A DNA stretch of 15,146 bases, from contig CANKNL010000045.1 in NCBI GenBank assembly GCA_947483345.1, positions 1 through 15,146 of the forward strand, given 5' to 3'. The stretch's first letter is position 1. Every line of letters begins with the position of its first letter. The notes below the pieces were generated by a model. The model was not told the origin of the DNA. It made no database searches and saw only the letters and a program-made list of their open reading frames with translations. This document shows positions 7,543 through 15,115 of the stretch, piece after piece. The position numbers and the translations under genes are program-made. Source of the DNA: Chitinophagaceae bacterium (GTDB lineage Bacteria; Bacteroidota; Bacteroidia; Chitinophagales; Chitinophagaceae).

Positions 7543-8838
7543 ATGATTCATCCCTACAATTACGTAACCCCAAAAGAAGCCTTATCCATTATTGAAAGCA
7601 ACACCCGGGTTTTTATACATGGCAGTGTATGTACCCCTATTTTTCTGTTGCAGGAACTCGCCAAAGAAAGCGACCGTTTGCAACATGTTGAACTGGTATC
7701 CATCACACTAAAAGGTGACCTGGAAATTATAAAACCGGAATATAACGACAGTTTTCATATTAACTCCTTATTTGTATCCGGTCCAATTAGAACCGCAGTA
7801 GCCGAAGGCAGGGCCGATTTTATCCCTGTTTTTTTGAGCGATATCCCCTATCTGTTTACAAGCAGAACGCTTGAACTGGATACCGCTATCGTACAGGTAT
7901 CACCACCGGATGCCCATGGTTATTGTTCATTGGGCGTATCTGTAGATATTGCCCGTGCTGCAGTAGACTGTGCCCGGCAAACCATCGCCTTGGTAAATCC
8001 TTTAATGCCCCGTACACATGGTGATGGCATGATACATACAGACCGATTTACTAAAATGGTTTTTCATAACTCGCCATTGCCCGAAGAGAGCTACAGTAGC
8101 AAGGTTGGCAAAACAGAATTGTTGATAGGCAAACATATTGCCGATATGATCGACGATGGCAGTACCCTGCAAATGGGCATTGGTACCATTCCCGATGCTG
8201 TTTTGTCTTTTTTAAACAATCATAAAAATTTAGGCGTACACACCGAAATGCTGAGTGATGGCATTATAGATCTGGTAGAAAAAGATGTGATCAATAATAA
8301 AAATAAATGTAAGCACCCCAATAAAACGGTTACGTCTTTTGCCATAGGTACCAAAAAATTATATGACTATGTAAATGACAATTCCTCTTTCAATTTTTTG
8401 GATATTGCTTATGTTAATAATCCGCACGTGATAAGGCAAAACCCTAAAGTAATTGCGATTAACAGCGCTATAGAAGTAGACTTAACAGGTCAGGTTTGTG
8501 CCGATAGTATTGGCGATTACCAATATAGTGGTATTGGCGGACAACTTGATTTTATGCGTGGGGCTGCATTAAGTGCAGGTGGTAAACCCATCATTGCCTT
8601 AAACAGCCGTACAGCTAAAGGAATACCAAGGATTGTTCCCTATTTAAGAGAAGGGGCTGGTGTAGTTACTACACGCGGACATGTACATTATGTAGTTACT
8701 GAATATGGCGTGGCTTTTTTATTCGGAAAAAATTTAAGACAACGGGCTAAACAGATGATCGATATTGCGCATCCCGATGACAGGGAGATGCTGATGAAGT
8801 ATTGTTTTGAAAGGTTTAAAATGTTTATTACAGACTAA
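7543..8838 (+). CDS. Acetyl-CoA hydrolase/transferase family CoA-transferase (4-hydroxybutyrate CoA-transferase-like)
   Basis: This is a 431-residue cytoplasmic class I CoA-transferase. The family moves CoA between acetyl-CoA and an organic acid through a glutamyl-CoA thioester. Visible marks are the N-terminal domain with PPDAHGYCSLG (121-131), the MGIGTIPDAV loop (211-220), the catalytic glutamate Glu235 in His-Thr-Glu-Met, the oxyanion-type GIGGQLDF motif (330-337), and C-terminal RGHVHYVVTEYG (378-389). The length is typical of 4-hydroxybutyrate or butyrate:acetate CoA-transferases (about 430) and shorter than succinyl-CoA:acetate transferases of the Cat1 type (about 500). The acceptor acid cannot be decided here. 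It is transcribed alone, divergent from ftcD and convergent with hutI. A link to histidine or glutamate fermentation products is possible but only inferred from position. Confidence 0.88.
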   Translation: MIHPYNYVTPKEALSIIESNTRVFIHGSVCTPIFLLQELAKESDRLQHVELVSITLKGDLEIIKPEYNDSFHINSLFVSGPIRTAVAEGRADFIPVFLSDIPYLFTSRTLELDTAIVQVSPPDAHGYCSLGVSVDIARAAVDCARQTIALVNPLMPRTHGDGMIHTDRFTKMVFHNSPLPEESYSSKVGKTELLIGKHIADMIDDGSTLQMGIGTIPDAVLSFLNNHKNLGVHTEMLSDGIIDLVEKDVINNKNKCKHPNKTVTSFAIGTKKLYDYVNDNSSFNFLDIAYVNNPHVIRQNPKVIAINSAIEVDLTGQVCADSIGDYQYSGIGGQLDFMRGAALSAGGKPIIALNSRTAKGIPRIVPYLREGAGVVTTRGHVHYVVTEYGVAFLFGKNLRQRAKQMIDIAHPDDREMLMKYCFERFKMFITD

Positions 8839-8862
8839 AAAAGAAATTTTTCGCATAAACCT

Positions 8863-8887
8863 AAGCGGCTTTGGAGCTTTACCGCTT
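8863..8887. terminator. Possible shared hairpin between convergent genes
   Basis: AAGCGG (8863-8868) and CCGCTT (8882-8887) form a 6-bp stem with a 13-nt loop in the 58-bp gap between the convergent CoA-transferase and hutI genes. Neither strand has a T-tract directly after the stem, so intrinsic termination is uncertain. Confidence 0.3.
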
Positions 8888-8896
8888 TGGATAAAC

Positions 8897-10177
8897 CTAT
8901 ATAAACATCCCATCGATCATTACTTTATCAATCATATTTGTTCCAAAAGAATAAGGAAAATAAGCTAAGGAAGGCATGGGTTTGGTAAAAATAAGATTGG
9001 CTTTTTTGCCGATGGTTATACTCCCGAGTGCTTTCTCTAATTCCATAGCATAAGCCCCGTTAATGGTGGCTGCATTAATGGCTTCTTCGGGTAACATTTT
9101 CATTTGAATACAACTCAGTGCAATAACAAAATTCATATTGCCACTTGGAGATGAACCCGGATTAAAATCGGTAGCCAAGGCAATTGCAGTTCCGGCATCA
9201 ATCAGTTGCCTTGCCGGTTGGTATGGCATCCGAAGGAAAAAAGCTGCAGTGGGTAAAAGCGTGGCAATAGTTGCATTTGATCCCGATGGATTTAGCTGAT
9301 GAGATGTCCCGATTTTACCTAATAATTTAACATCATCATCCGTCATAGTTTCCAGATGATCAACTGATAAGGCATTTAATTTTATAGCCGATTGAATACC
9401 GCCGATGCTGTTTAATTGGTTTACATGAACCTTAGGTTTTAAACCATAACTCATTCCTGCCCTACAAATAGTTTCCATCTCATTGGCAGAGAAAAAACCT
9501 GTTTCACAAAAAACATCAATATAATCGGCCAGTTTTTCTGCAGCAATAACTGGTAACATATCATTAATGATAAGGTTAATATACCCTTCGTGATCTTCCT
9601 TGTAAGCAATTGGGTATGTATGCGCTCCGAGAAATGTTGACTTGATGGTAAGTTTTGACTTCTCTTTTAACTTTTTAATGACCCTGAGCATTTTTAATTC
9701 GCCTTCAACAGTTAACCCATATCCGCTTTTTATTTCGATCGCACCGGTACCTAATAAACTTACGGCTTCCAATCTTTGCCATGCACTGATAAATAGTTCA
9801 TCTTCGGTTAACGCATTTAATTTTGCAGCAGAATTTAAAATGCCACCACCCTTGGCAGCAATTTCGGCATAACTCACACCTTTTATTTTGTCGATAAATT
9901 CTTCTTCACGGGTTTTGGCAAAAACAATATGGGTATGGCTATCGCACCAGGCCGGTAATACAAACTGATCCTGCGCTTCAATGACAAGATTTGGTAATTG
10001 AGGAACCAATAATTCCAGTTCGTACATATGCCCGTATTGGGCAATGATGCCATCTTCAATTAAAATAAATGCATCGTCAATAACTGGCAGTTCGGCGAGT
10101 GCAGCACCGCATAGCAAATTATTTTGCTCACGAACATTTACCAATTGCTTGATATGTGTTATCAGTATAGTCGACAT
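8897..10177 (-). CDS. hutI: Imidazolonepropionase
   Basis: This is a 426-residue metal-dependent amidohydrolase that opens 4-imidazolone-5-propanoate to N-formimino-L-glutamate, the third step of histidine degradation. Its product is the substrate of FtcD, encoded about 1.5 kb away. The expected metal ligands are visible: His81 and His83 in CDSHTH, His251 in KVHVNQ, and Asp337 in ATDFNPGSSPSGN. Also present are GTGAIEIKSGYGL (143-155), typical of HutI, and His186 in FLGAHTYP. The length matches the family (about 410-430). The C-terminal strand returns to the small beta-sandwich domain. It is the last gene of a tightly spaced minus-strand run, 10 bp after a small secreted protein gene. HutH and HutU are not in the window. 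Confidence 0.95.
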   Translation of the reverse strand: MSTILITHIKQLVNVREQNNLLCGAALAELPVIDDAFILIEDGIIAQYGHMYELELLVPQLPNLVIEAQDQFVLPAWCDSHTHIVFAKTREEEFIDKIKGVSYAEIAAKGGGILNSAAKLNALTEDELFISAWQRLEAVSLLGTGAIEIKSGYGLTVEGELKMLRVIKKLKEKSKLTIKSTFLGAHTYPIAYKEDHEGYINLIINDMLPVIAAEKLADYIDVFCETGFFSANEMETICRAGMSYGLKPKVHVNQLNSIGGIQSAIKLNALSVDHLETMTDDDVKLLGKIGTSHQLNPSGSNATIATLLPTAAFFLRMPYQPARQLIDAGTAIALATDFNPGSSPSGNMNFVIALSCIQMKMLPEEAINAATINGAYAMELEKALGSITIGKKANLIFTKPMPSLAYFPYSFGTNMIDKVMIDGMFI

Positions 10178-10187
10178 GCTGCTAATC

Positions 10188-10700
10188 TCATTTTATTTTT
10201 GTTAGTATTAATCTCTTGCGTATAAAATAGGCTGTCATATCCATATACCTGATGCCTTTTGTAATATTCAAAATTCCGGGTCCAATGATTATTGTTTCCT
10301 GAAAATCTGCCGACAGGTATTTATCAACCCCTTCCCTTTCTGCTATAACAGATAACCTGGCCCCCCTTCTGCGAATTTCTACAATGTCAAATTGTGCACT
10401 GTCGAAACTGAGCATGTTTCCATCGTCATAAATACGCAGAGAATTTTTTTCTGTCAGTTGTTTACCACCGGGTTCGGTGTAGGTAAAGTTAAAGCCCAAT
10501 GAGTCTTTTAAGTCTACTATCTCAAGTAAAGTTGATATGGTTTGCTGTGTTTTTTCATCAGCCGAACTGGTAACAATCATACTGCCGGACCATGTACCAA
10601 CCAGGTCTTTAAGGTCTTTTTCTGTTAACCCTTTTTTGCTGTTTTGTGCATAACCACAAAACAACAAAAAGAAAAAGAATGCACTTGAAATAATTTTCAT
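10188..10700 (-). CDS. Small secreted beta-rich protein of unknown function
   Basis: This is a 170-residue protein starting at the ATG at 10698-10700. The upstream GTG alternative would place 22 charged residues before the signal peptide and run into the Mur ligase gene. Residues 1-19 are a signal peptide with a Phe/Leu core ending Gly-Tyr-Ala-Gln. The mature part begins with a helix, then Val-Gly-Thr-Trp-Ser-Gly (34-39), which is a common opening of lipocalin-like beta-barrels, followed by alternating strands. The fold guess is only from this pattern; I do not recognise a named family. It sits between the Mur ligase (10 bp upstream) and hutI (10 bp downstream), so it is almost certainly co-transcribed with both. 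Its role is unknown. Confidence 0.75.
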   Translation of the reverse strand: MKIISSAFFFFLLFCGYAQNSKKGLTEKDLKDLVGTWSGSMIVTSSADEKTQQTISTLLEIVDLKDSLGFNFTYTEPGGKQLTEKNSLRIYDDGNMLSFDSAQFDIVEIRRRGARLSVIAEREGVDKYLSADFQETIIIGPGILNITKGIRYMDMTAYFIRKRLILTKIK

Positions 10701-10710
10701 ACCCGTTAAT

Positions 10711-12087
10711 TTATAATGCTTCAAATACGGATTTACTGAACGCCTCCAAACCAGGGTCTCTTGCACCCATTAAAAGTAAGACAGAATTTTCGGATAAATG
10801 TGGTCTTACCGTCTCTAAAAACCTGCTGCGGTCTTCAACAAAAAAGGCCTGCTTTCCCAGTGCTTTAATGTCGGAGATCAAATCATTGGCCGAAATATCT
10901 TTTATAGCTGTGCCGCCTGCATAATAAATCTCACTCATCCATATTTCATCCTGAGCCCGAAGGGCGGCCGAAATTTCATTTACAAAATCAGCTTTTAAAA
11001 ATCGGGTAGGTCCATATCCATGTGGTTGAAACCAGGCTACAACCTTGTCTGCTACAGGCTGACAAGCCTTAATAGCCGCAGCGCATTTAACGGGGTTATG
11101 GGCATAATCATCAATCACCCAAATGCCATGCTTATTGCCCAACACCTGGGTGCGGCGGTAAATGCCTTCATAATTTTTCAAAGCCGCTGCGCAGGTTTCT
11201 AGGTTAACCCCAATTTGATTGGCAACAGCGATGGCCGCAAGTGCGTTTTCCATATTATGCTTACCAATTGTATTTATTGAGAAGGGCTTATTTAATATGG
11301 TATATTTAATATTGAAGCCATCTTGTTTAAAATCATTGGCGATATAACCAGCTTCTGAATTTTCATCAACTGCAAAATCTTGTATTATATTTTGAGAAAG
11401 TTGTTTTGCTAACCGATTTGATTGATTGACGATGAATTTTTTACTGTTGTTTTTAAAAATGTCAAAAATAGTCATCAGCTCATCAATCTCCTGATGGTCT
11501 TTATCTACATTTAACAGCAAACCTATTTCCGGATGATATTGTACTATACTTCCATCACTTTCATCGGCTTCAATCACCAGCCACTCACCGTTACCTACTT
11601 TTGCATTTCCAATTTTATTTTCCTTCATAATACTTACCAACCCTGCTCCGCTGATGATGCTGGGTTGTAAACCCGCATATTCCAAAATATTAAACAACAT
11701 CGCACTGGTGGTGCTTTTACCCGATGTGCCGCCAATAGCAATCGTTCTTTTACTTTTTGCAATCAATGCCAATAATGCCGACCGCTTAATTATTTGTATA
11801 TTAAGTTCCTTGGCTTTCTGCACTTCATAAACAGAATCTTCTATGGCTGTGGAAACAACAACCAGATCTGTTTCACTGGTAATACCATCACCATTTTGTA
11901 AAAAACAGGATATGCCGGCATCTTCTAATTTTTCTTTGATGTCATTAAACTCGCCTTCTTTAAAATAGCGATCGCTTCCGCTCACTTTTTTATTTACACC
12001 TGCCAGGTATTGTGCAATTGCACTCATGCCCACACCGGCAACACCTATAAAAAAAACATTTTTAAAATCAGTTATTCTCTTGATCAT
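10711..12087 (-). CDS. MurC-like Mur ligase (UDP-N-acetylmuramate--L-alanine ligase family), divergent
   Basis: This is a 458-residue ATP-dependent ligase with the three-domain Mur layout. The start is the ATG at 12085-12087, one base after the MFS stop codon; an upstream TTG would overlap that gene. The N-terminal Rossmann domain has GVAGVGMSAIAQYL (15-28) and SGSD (36-39), as in MurC. The ATP P-loop is GGTSGKST (119-126), where MurC normally has GTHGKTTT. EADESD (173-178) and His198 in a DKDH motif match the central domain. GKHNMENALAA (275-285) is typical. The C-terminal domain has RRTQ (311-314) and DDYAHNP (326-332), where MurC has DDY-G/A-HHP. Mpl is less likely, because its N-terminus differs. 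The family joins an amino acid or peptide to UDP-MurNAc. Substitutions at the P-loop and HHP site, and its place outside a cell-wall cluster, suggest a paralogue with a changed substrate. Confidence 0.85.
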   Translation of the reverse strand: MIKRITDFKNVFFIGVAGVGMSAIAQYLAGVNKKVSGSDRYFKEGEFNDIKEKLEDAGISCFLQNGDGITSETDLVVVSTAIEDSVYEVQKAKELNIQIIKRSALLALIAKSKRTIAIGGTSGKSTTSAMLFNILEYAGLQPSIISGAGLVSIMKENKIGNAKVGNGEWLVIEADESDGSIVQYHPEIGLLLNVDKDHQEIDELMTIFDIFKNNSKKFIVNQSNRLAKQLSQNIIQDFAVDENSEAGYIANDFKQDGFNIKYTILNKPFSINTIGKHNMENALAAIAVANQIGVNLETCAAALKNYEGIYRRTQVLGNKHGIWVIDDYAHNPVKCAAAIKACQPVADKVVAWFQPHGYGPTRFLKADFVNEISAALRAQDEIWMSEIYYAGGTAIKDISANDLISDIKALGKQAFFVEDRSRFLETVRPHLSENSVLLLMGARDPGLEAFSKSVFEAL

Positions 12088-12088
12088 A

Positions 12089-13309
12089 TCAGGCCATACT
12101 TTTTTTAGGATGTAAAGTTCTAAAGGCAATAATGGCGCTGGCAGCCATAAATACAGCCGCTAATAAAAAGGGCGCGCCGGGTAATTGAACAGGTGCTTCA
12201 CCATGGGTAAAATAATAGAATAAATTATTCATTAACAGGGGGCCAATAATAGCAGCCAGACTCATCAGGCTTGTAATAGCGCCCTGCAATTCGCCCTGCA
12301 CATTAGCTGGCACATGCTCACTCATAATGGCCTGTAAAGCAGGCTGTGCAATTCCGCCCAGGCAATAGGGAATTAAAAATGCAAACATCATCCAGCTTTG
12401 GGTTGCCAGTCCAAATAACAACATGCCAAAAGCATATAGTGCCAGTCCTGTATATATACTTTTTTCATTTCCCAGCCAGGGATTAATAACCCGAATTAAT
12501 CCCCCTTGTACTGTGGCTACCAAAATACCAACCACACCTAATGACATGCCTACCATCCTTTCATTCCAACTAAAGCGGTACATGGTAAAATAGTTCCAGT
12601 TACTTTGTATTGCATGTGATGCGATATAGACAAATAATATTGAAACGGCCAGACCGGATATGGCCGGATACTTTTTTAAATGCAATAAAGAGCCTATTGG
12701 GTTGGCACGCTTCCATTCAAATGGCCGGCGGTTTTCTTTTGGTAAGGATTCCGGTAATACGAAATAACCATATACCCAGTTTAATAAAGCCAACCCAGCG
12801 GCAGCATAAAATGGCACATGGGTTCCAAAACCACCAAGCAAGCCACCAATAACAGGCCCAATGATAAAGCCCAAACCAAAAGCAGCTCCGATCATTCCAA
12901 AATTCTTGGCCCGGTTTTCAGCTGTACTGATATCAGCAATATAAGCTGCACCGGTGGTCATACTGGCACCGGTTATGCCTGCAATAATCCTGCCTACAAA
13001 TAACCAGGCATAAGTGGGTGCCAATGCCAAAAATAAATAATTGATACCAAAGCCAAATAAGGAGAATAACAACACAGGTCGGCGGCCATACTTATCACTG
13101 AGGTTACCCAATATGGGTGCACAAATAAATTGAACAACGGCATAAGCAAACATCAACAGACTGCCGTATTTGGATGCCGTACTGATATCAACATGCTTTA
13201 AATGAGAGATCAAAGATGGCATTACCGGAATGACAATGCCAAAGCCGATAATATCAATTAACAGCGTAATAAAAATAAACCCAACTGCTGCATTGCGTTT
13301 TGAAGCCAT
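12089..13309 (-). CDS. TetA-like MFS transporter (drug:proton antiporter family)
   Basis: This is a 406-residue inner-membrane protein with about 12 hydrophobic segments. The loop between segments 2 and 3 carries MFS motif A, GNLSDKYGRRPVLL (68-81). The GASMTTGAAYIADIS stretch (114-128) and the glycine-rich motif C region (about 141-159, GLGFIIGPVIGG) match the TCR/Tet antiporter group, which exports tetracyclines and other small molecules with proton uptake. Family membership does not prove tetracycline resistance: many chromosomal Bacteroidota members have unknown substrates. The start is the ATG at 13307-13309. It lies 14 bp after the GH47 stop and one base before the Mur ligase start (TGA-T-ATG), suggesting translational coupling to the ligase. 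This proximity makes a cell-wall or sugar-related substrate an option, but that is inference. Confidence 0.88.
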   Translation of the reverse strand: MASKRNAAVGFIFITLLIDIIGFGIVIPVMPSLISHLKHVDISTASKYGSLLMFAYAVVQFICAPILGNLSDKYGRRPVLLFSLFGFGINYLFLALAPTYAWLFVGRIIAGITGASMTTGAAYIADISTAENRAKNFGMIGAAFGLGFIIGPVIGGLLGGFGTHVPFYAAAGLALLNWVYGYFVLPESLPKENRRPFEWKRANPIGSLLHLKKYPAISGLAVSILFVYIASHAIQSNWNYFTMYRFSWNERMVGMSLGVVGILVATVQGGLIRVINPWLGNEKSIYTGLALYAFGMLLFGLATQSWMMFAFLIPYCLGGIAQPALQAIMSEHVPANVQGELQGAITSLMSLAAIIGPLLMNNLFYYFTHGEAPVQLPGAPFLLAAVFMAASAIIAFRTLHPKKSMA

Positions 13310-13323
13310 TTGTGAATTTTATT

Positions 13324-14694
13324 TTAGTTATGCCTTTCCATTTTAAAGGGATGAGCTTCGGTTGTCAATACGTACTGATTAAAATCTAAAGTTTTGTCTG
13401 GCGCAAAAATCAGATAGGCATATTTTAAAGTCTCACCAAAAAAGAAACTTTCCATTGAATTTGCTTTTTCAAAGGTTTGCACATCTTTAAGCGCAGCAAA
13501 GCCTACCTCATTTTTACAATGATCAAGTATACTTTCCACCATTACTTTCCCCTGCCATAAATAGTTTACTTGTCTGGTCAGGCGATACATATAAAAACAA
13601 CTTTCTAAATTTTCGGGCCTAAAAACATAAGATGCATTGCTCACAGAATCCGTTTTAAAATTAAATTCTTCAGGCTCTATATTGAACCTTGTCCACATGT
13701 AATAATTTGCTTCCTGTATTTTCCTGCCTGTTTCAATATCACCCGAAAAAGCACAAAGGCCGGCATAAAAAGCCTCCAATGCACCATAGGTAGTACCAAT
13801 TTCTTTTCCGGTATTCATATCTACCTGGTGCATAAACCAACCATGATCAGTTTTACTGATTAGGTTTTTTTTAATGGCTTGATTATGGTTTTCAAAAGCA
13901 ATTTTAAAATCATTATCGCCAAACAAGAGCCAGCTTTTATACAAATATTCATAATACGAATCAATATAGGCCCCGATATGACTCCTTGTGTTTACCCATT
14001 TTCCGGTTTTTACATCAATCTGCTCTCCTACCAAATCAATCACACTTCTACTTTTATAAACCTGCATGATGGCTTTTTTAGCAGCCGCATAATATTTTTT
14101 GTTGCCTGTTATTTTAGATAATTTACCAAATTCCAGCATCAGCGTTCCAATTTCTGCCGGGTTATTAATATGGTCTCTTGTTTTGCCTGTTTGTAAATGC
14201 ACATACCGGTAAGGCATTCCGGTTGGCGTATTGAATGCCGGCATTAAACGGTCGGCTAAATCTATGGCTAGGGTAATAAATTTTTTAGTCCCATCCAGTT
14301 CATAAGCAGTAATTAAACCGGCCAACAGGCGAATGGTAATTTCAAAAACCTGTACATCATTATCGATATTAAAATTAAGTTGTGTTAAAATAAGTTGTTT
14401 GGCTTCATGGGCTTCTGCATTTAATCCTAATAAAGTAAAGGTATCAAATGCATCAACGGGTGTCATCAGCATTGATTTTTTATACCAGATTTTCGCTTCT
14501 TTGGTTAAGGGCTTCAAATCATCAGCTCCCCAGGCATAAAGCTTATAGCCTTTCCAGGCATGTTGTGCTGCATTTTTTACCTGGTCGCACATATCCTTTT
14601 TCATGCTATCCGAAAAAAGCGCTGCATCTTGTGCTTTTACAATAATTGAAAAACAAAGCATGCTTAAAGCAAATATGAATTTAAATTTTACCAT
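13324..14694 (-). CDS. GH47 family alpha-mannosidase, secreted
   Basis: This is a 456-residue exported enzyme with a signal peptide (1-22, Val-Lys-Ala-Gln before the mature start). Conserved GH47 (class I alpha-1,2-mannosidase) blocks run in order: AWKGYKLYAWGADDLKPLT (46-64), DAFDTFTLLGL (81-91), FEITIRLLAGL (117-127), AEIGTLMLEFGKLS (180-193), GAYIDSYYEYLYKSW (241-255), FRPENLESCFYMYRLT (358-373), SMESFFFGETLKYAYL (413-428) and TEAHP (445-449). The acidic residues expected in this inverting, calcium-dependent family are Glu118, Asp245 and Glu361, all present. Thr445 should coordinate calcium; the usual preceding Asn of NTEAHP is Thr here. GH47 is best known from eukaryotic N-glycan processing and is uncommon in bacteria. 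It is the first gene of the minus-strand run. Likely role: trimming alpha-1,2-linked mannose from glycans in the periplasm or outside the cell. Confidence 0.92.
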   Translation of the reverse strand: MVKFKFIFALSMLCFSIIVKAQDAALFSDSMKKDMCDQVKNAAQHAWKGYKLYAWGADDLKPLTKEAKIWYKKSMLMTPVDAFDTFTLLGLNAEAHEAKQLILTQLNFNIDNDVQVFEITIRLLAGLITAYELDGTKKFITLAIDLADRLMPAFNTPTGMPYRYVHLQTGKTRDHINNPAEIGTLMLEFGKLSKITGNKKYYAAAKKAIMQVYKSRSVIDLVGEQIDVKTGKWVNTRSHIGAYIDSYYEYLYKSWLLFGDNDFKIAFENHNQAIKKNLISKTDHGWFMHQVDMNTGKEIGTTYGALEAFYAGLCAFSGDIETGRKIQEANYYMWTRFNIEPEEFNFKTDSVSNASYVFRPENLESCFYMYRLTRQVNYLWQGKVMVESILDHCKNEVGFAALKDVQTFEKANSMESFFFGETLKYAYLIFAPDKTLDFNQYVLTTEAHPFKMERHN

Positions 14695-14717
14695 GGTTGG
14701 TACATGAGTGTGTATGG

Positions 14718-14725
14718 TAAAGATA
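14718..14725 (-). promoter_or_regulatory. Weak candidate -7 element of the GH47-to-hutI gene run
   Basis: On the minus strand the sequence TATCTTTA matches 7 of 8 positions of TAnnTTTG and lies 24 bp upstream of the GH47 start codon, just after the terminator of the RRM gene. No clear -33 TTTG is seen. Some promoter is needed in this 100-bp gap if the terminator works. Confidence 0.3.
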
Positions 14726-14742
14726 ACGATATGTCTTGTGCA

Positions 14743-14769
14743 TAAAAAAAGAGCCCATTACTGAGCTCT
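14743..14769 (-). terminator. Rho-independent terminator of the RRM protein gene
   Basis: Read on the minus strand, AGAGC (14769-14765), one mismatch, two more pairs and a 4-nt loop lead to the complementary GCTCT (14754-14750). A run of seven T (14750-14744) follows. It lies about 25 bp past the stop of the RRM gene and separates it from the GH47 operon. Confidence 0.8.
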
Positions 14770-14794
14770 CTATGGAAAGTTAATTATTTAAAAA

Positions 14795-15115
14795 TTACCA
14801 TCTTCCACCACCACCGCCACCGCGATTGTTAGAATAACCGCCACGGTTTCCACCGCCGCCGCTACTTCTTTCTTCTCTTTCTTTAGCTACTGAAACAGAC
14901 ATAGCACGACCTTCAACTTCTTTGTTGTTAAGACCCAGCATCGCATCTTTTCCTTCATCTTCTGAAGGCATTTCTACAAAACCAAAACCACGTGATCTAC
15001 CGGTTTCTCTGTCAGTAATAACTTTAGCAGAAGATACTTCTCCAAAAGCAGAAAAAAGTTCGCTTAACTCAGCATCGCTGGTGTTAAAGCTCAAATTTGA
15101 AACATAAATGTTCAT
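14795..15115 (-). CDS. Glycine-rich RRM RNA-binding protein
   Basis: This is a 106-residue single-RRM protein. RNP2 is IYVSNL (3-8) and RNP1 is RGFGFVEM (42-49); the aromatic residues Tyr4, Phe44 and Phe46 that stack on RNA bases are present. Residues about 1-78 form the RRM fold. The tail (about 85-106) is Gly/Arg/Asn-rich with RGG-like steps, ending Gly-Arg-Trp. This layout is typical of small bacterial RNA-binding proteins in Bacteroidota and cyanobacteria, often cold-induced, and acting on mRNA structure or stability. A strong terminator follows. The upstream leader is only 31 bp in the window and very AT-rich, so a cold-shock leader cannot be assessed. It appears monocistronic. Confidence 0.95.
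   Translation of the reverse strand: MNIYVSNLSFNTSDAELSELFSAFGEVSSAKVITDRETGRSRGFGFVEMPSEDEGKDAMLGLNNKEVEGRAMSVSVAKEREERSSGGGGNRGGYSNNRGGGGGGRW

Noticed and set aside
10701..10766. Longer GTG start for the small secreted protein
   Set aside because: It would place charged residues before a perfect signal peptide and overlap the Mur ligase gene.
10711..12087. Mpl (murein peptide ligase) identity for the Mur ligase
   Set aside because: The N-terminal motif GVAGVGMSAIA and the following SGSD follow MurC rather than the Mpl pattern; Mpl remains a weaker alternative.
12089..13309. Acquired tetracycline resistance gene
   Set aside because: Only family-level motifs match. It is embedded in a chromosomal operon, with no mobile element beside it.
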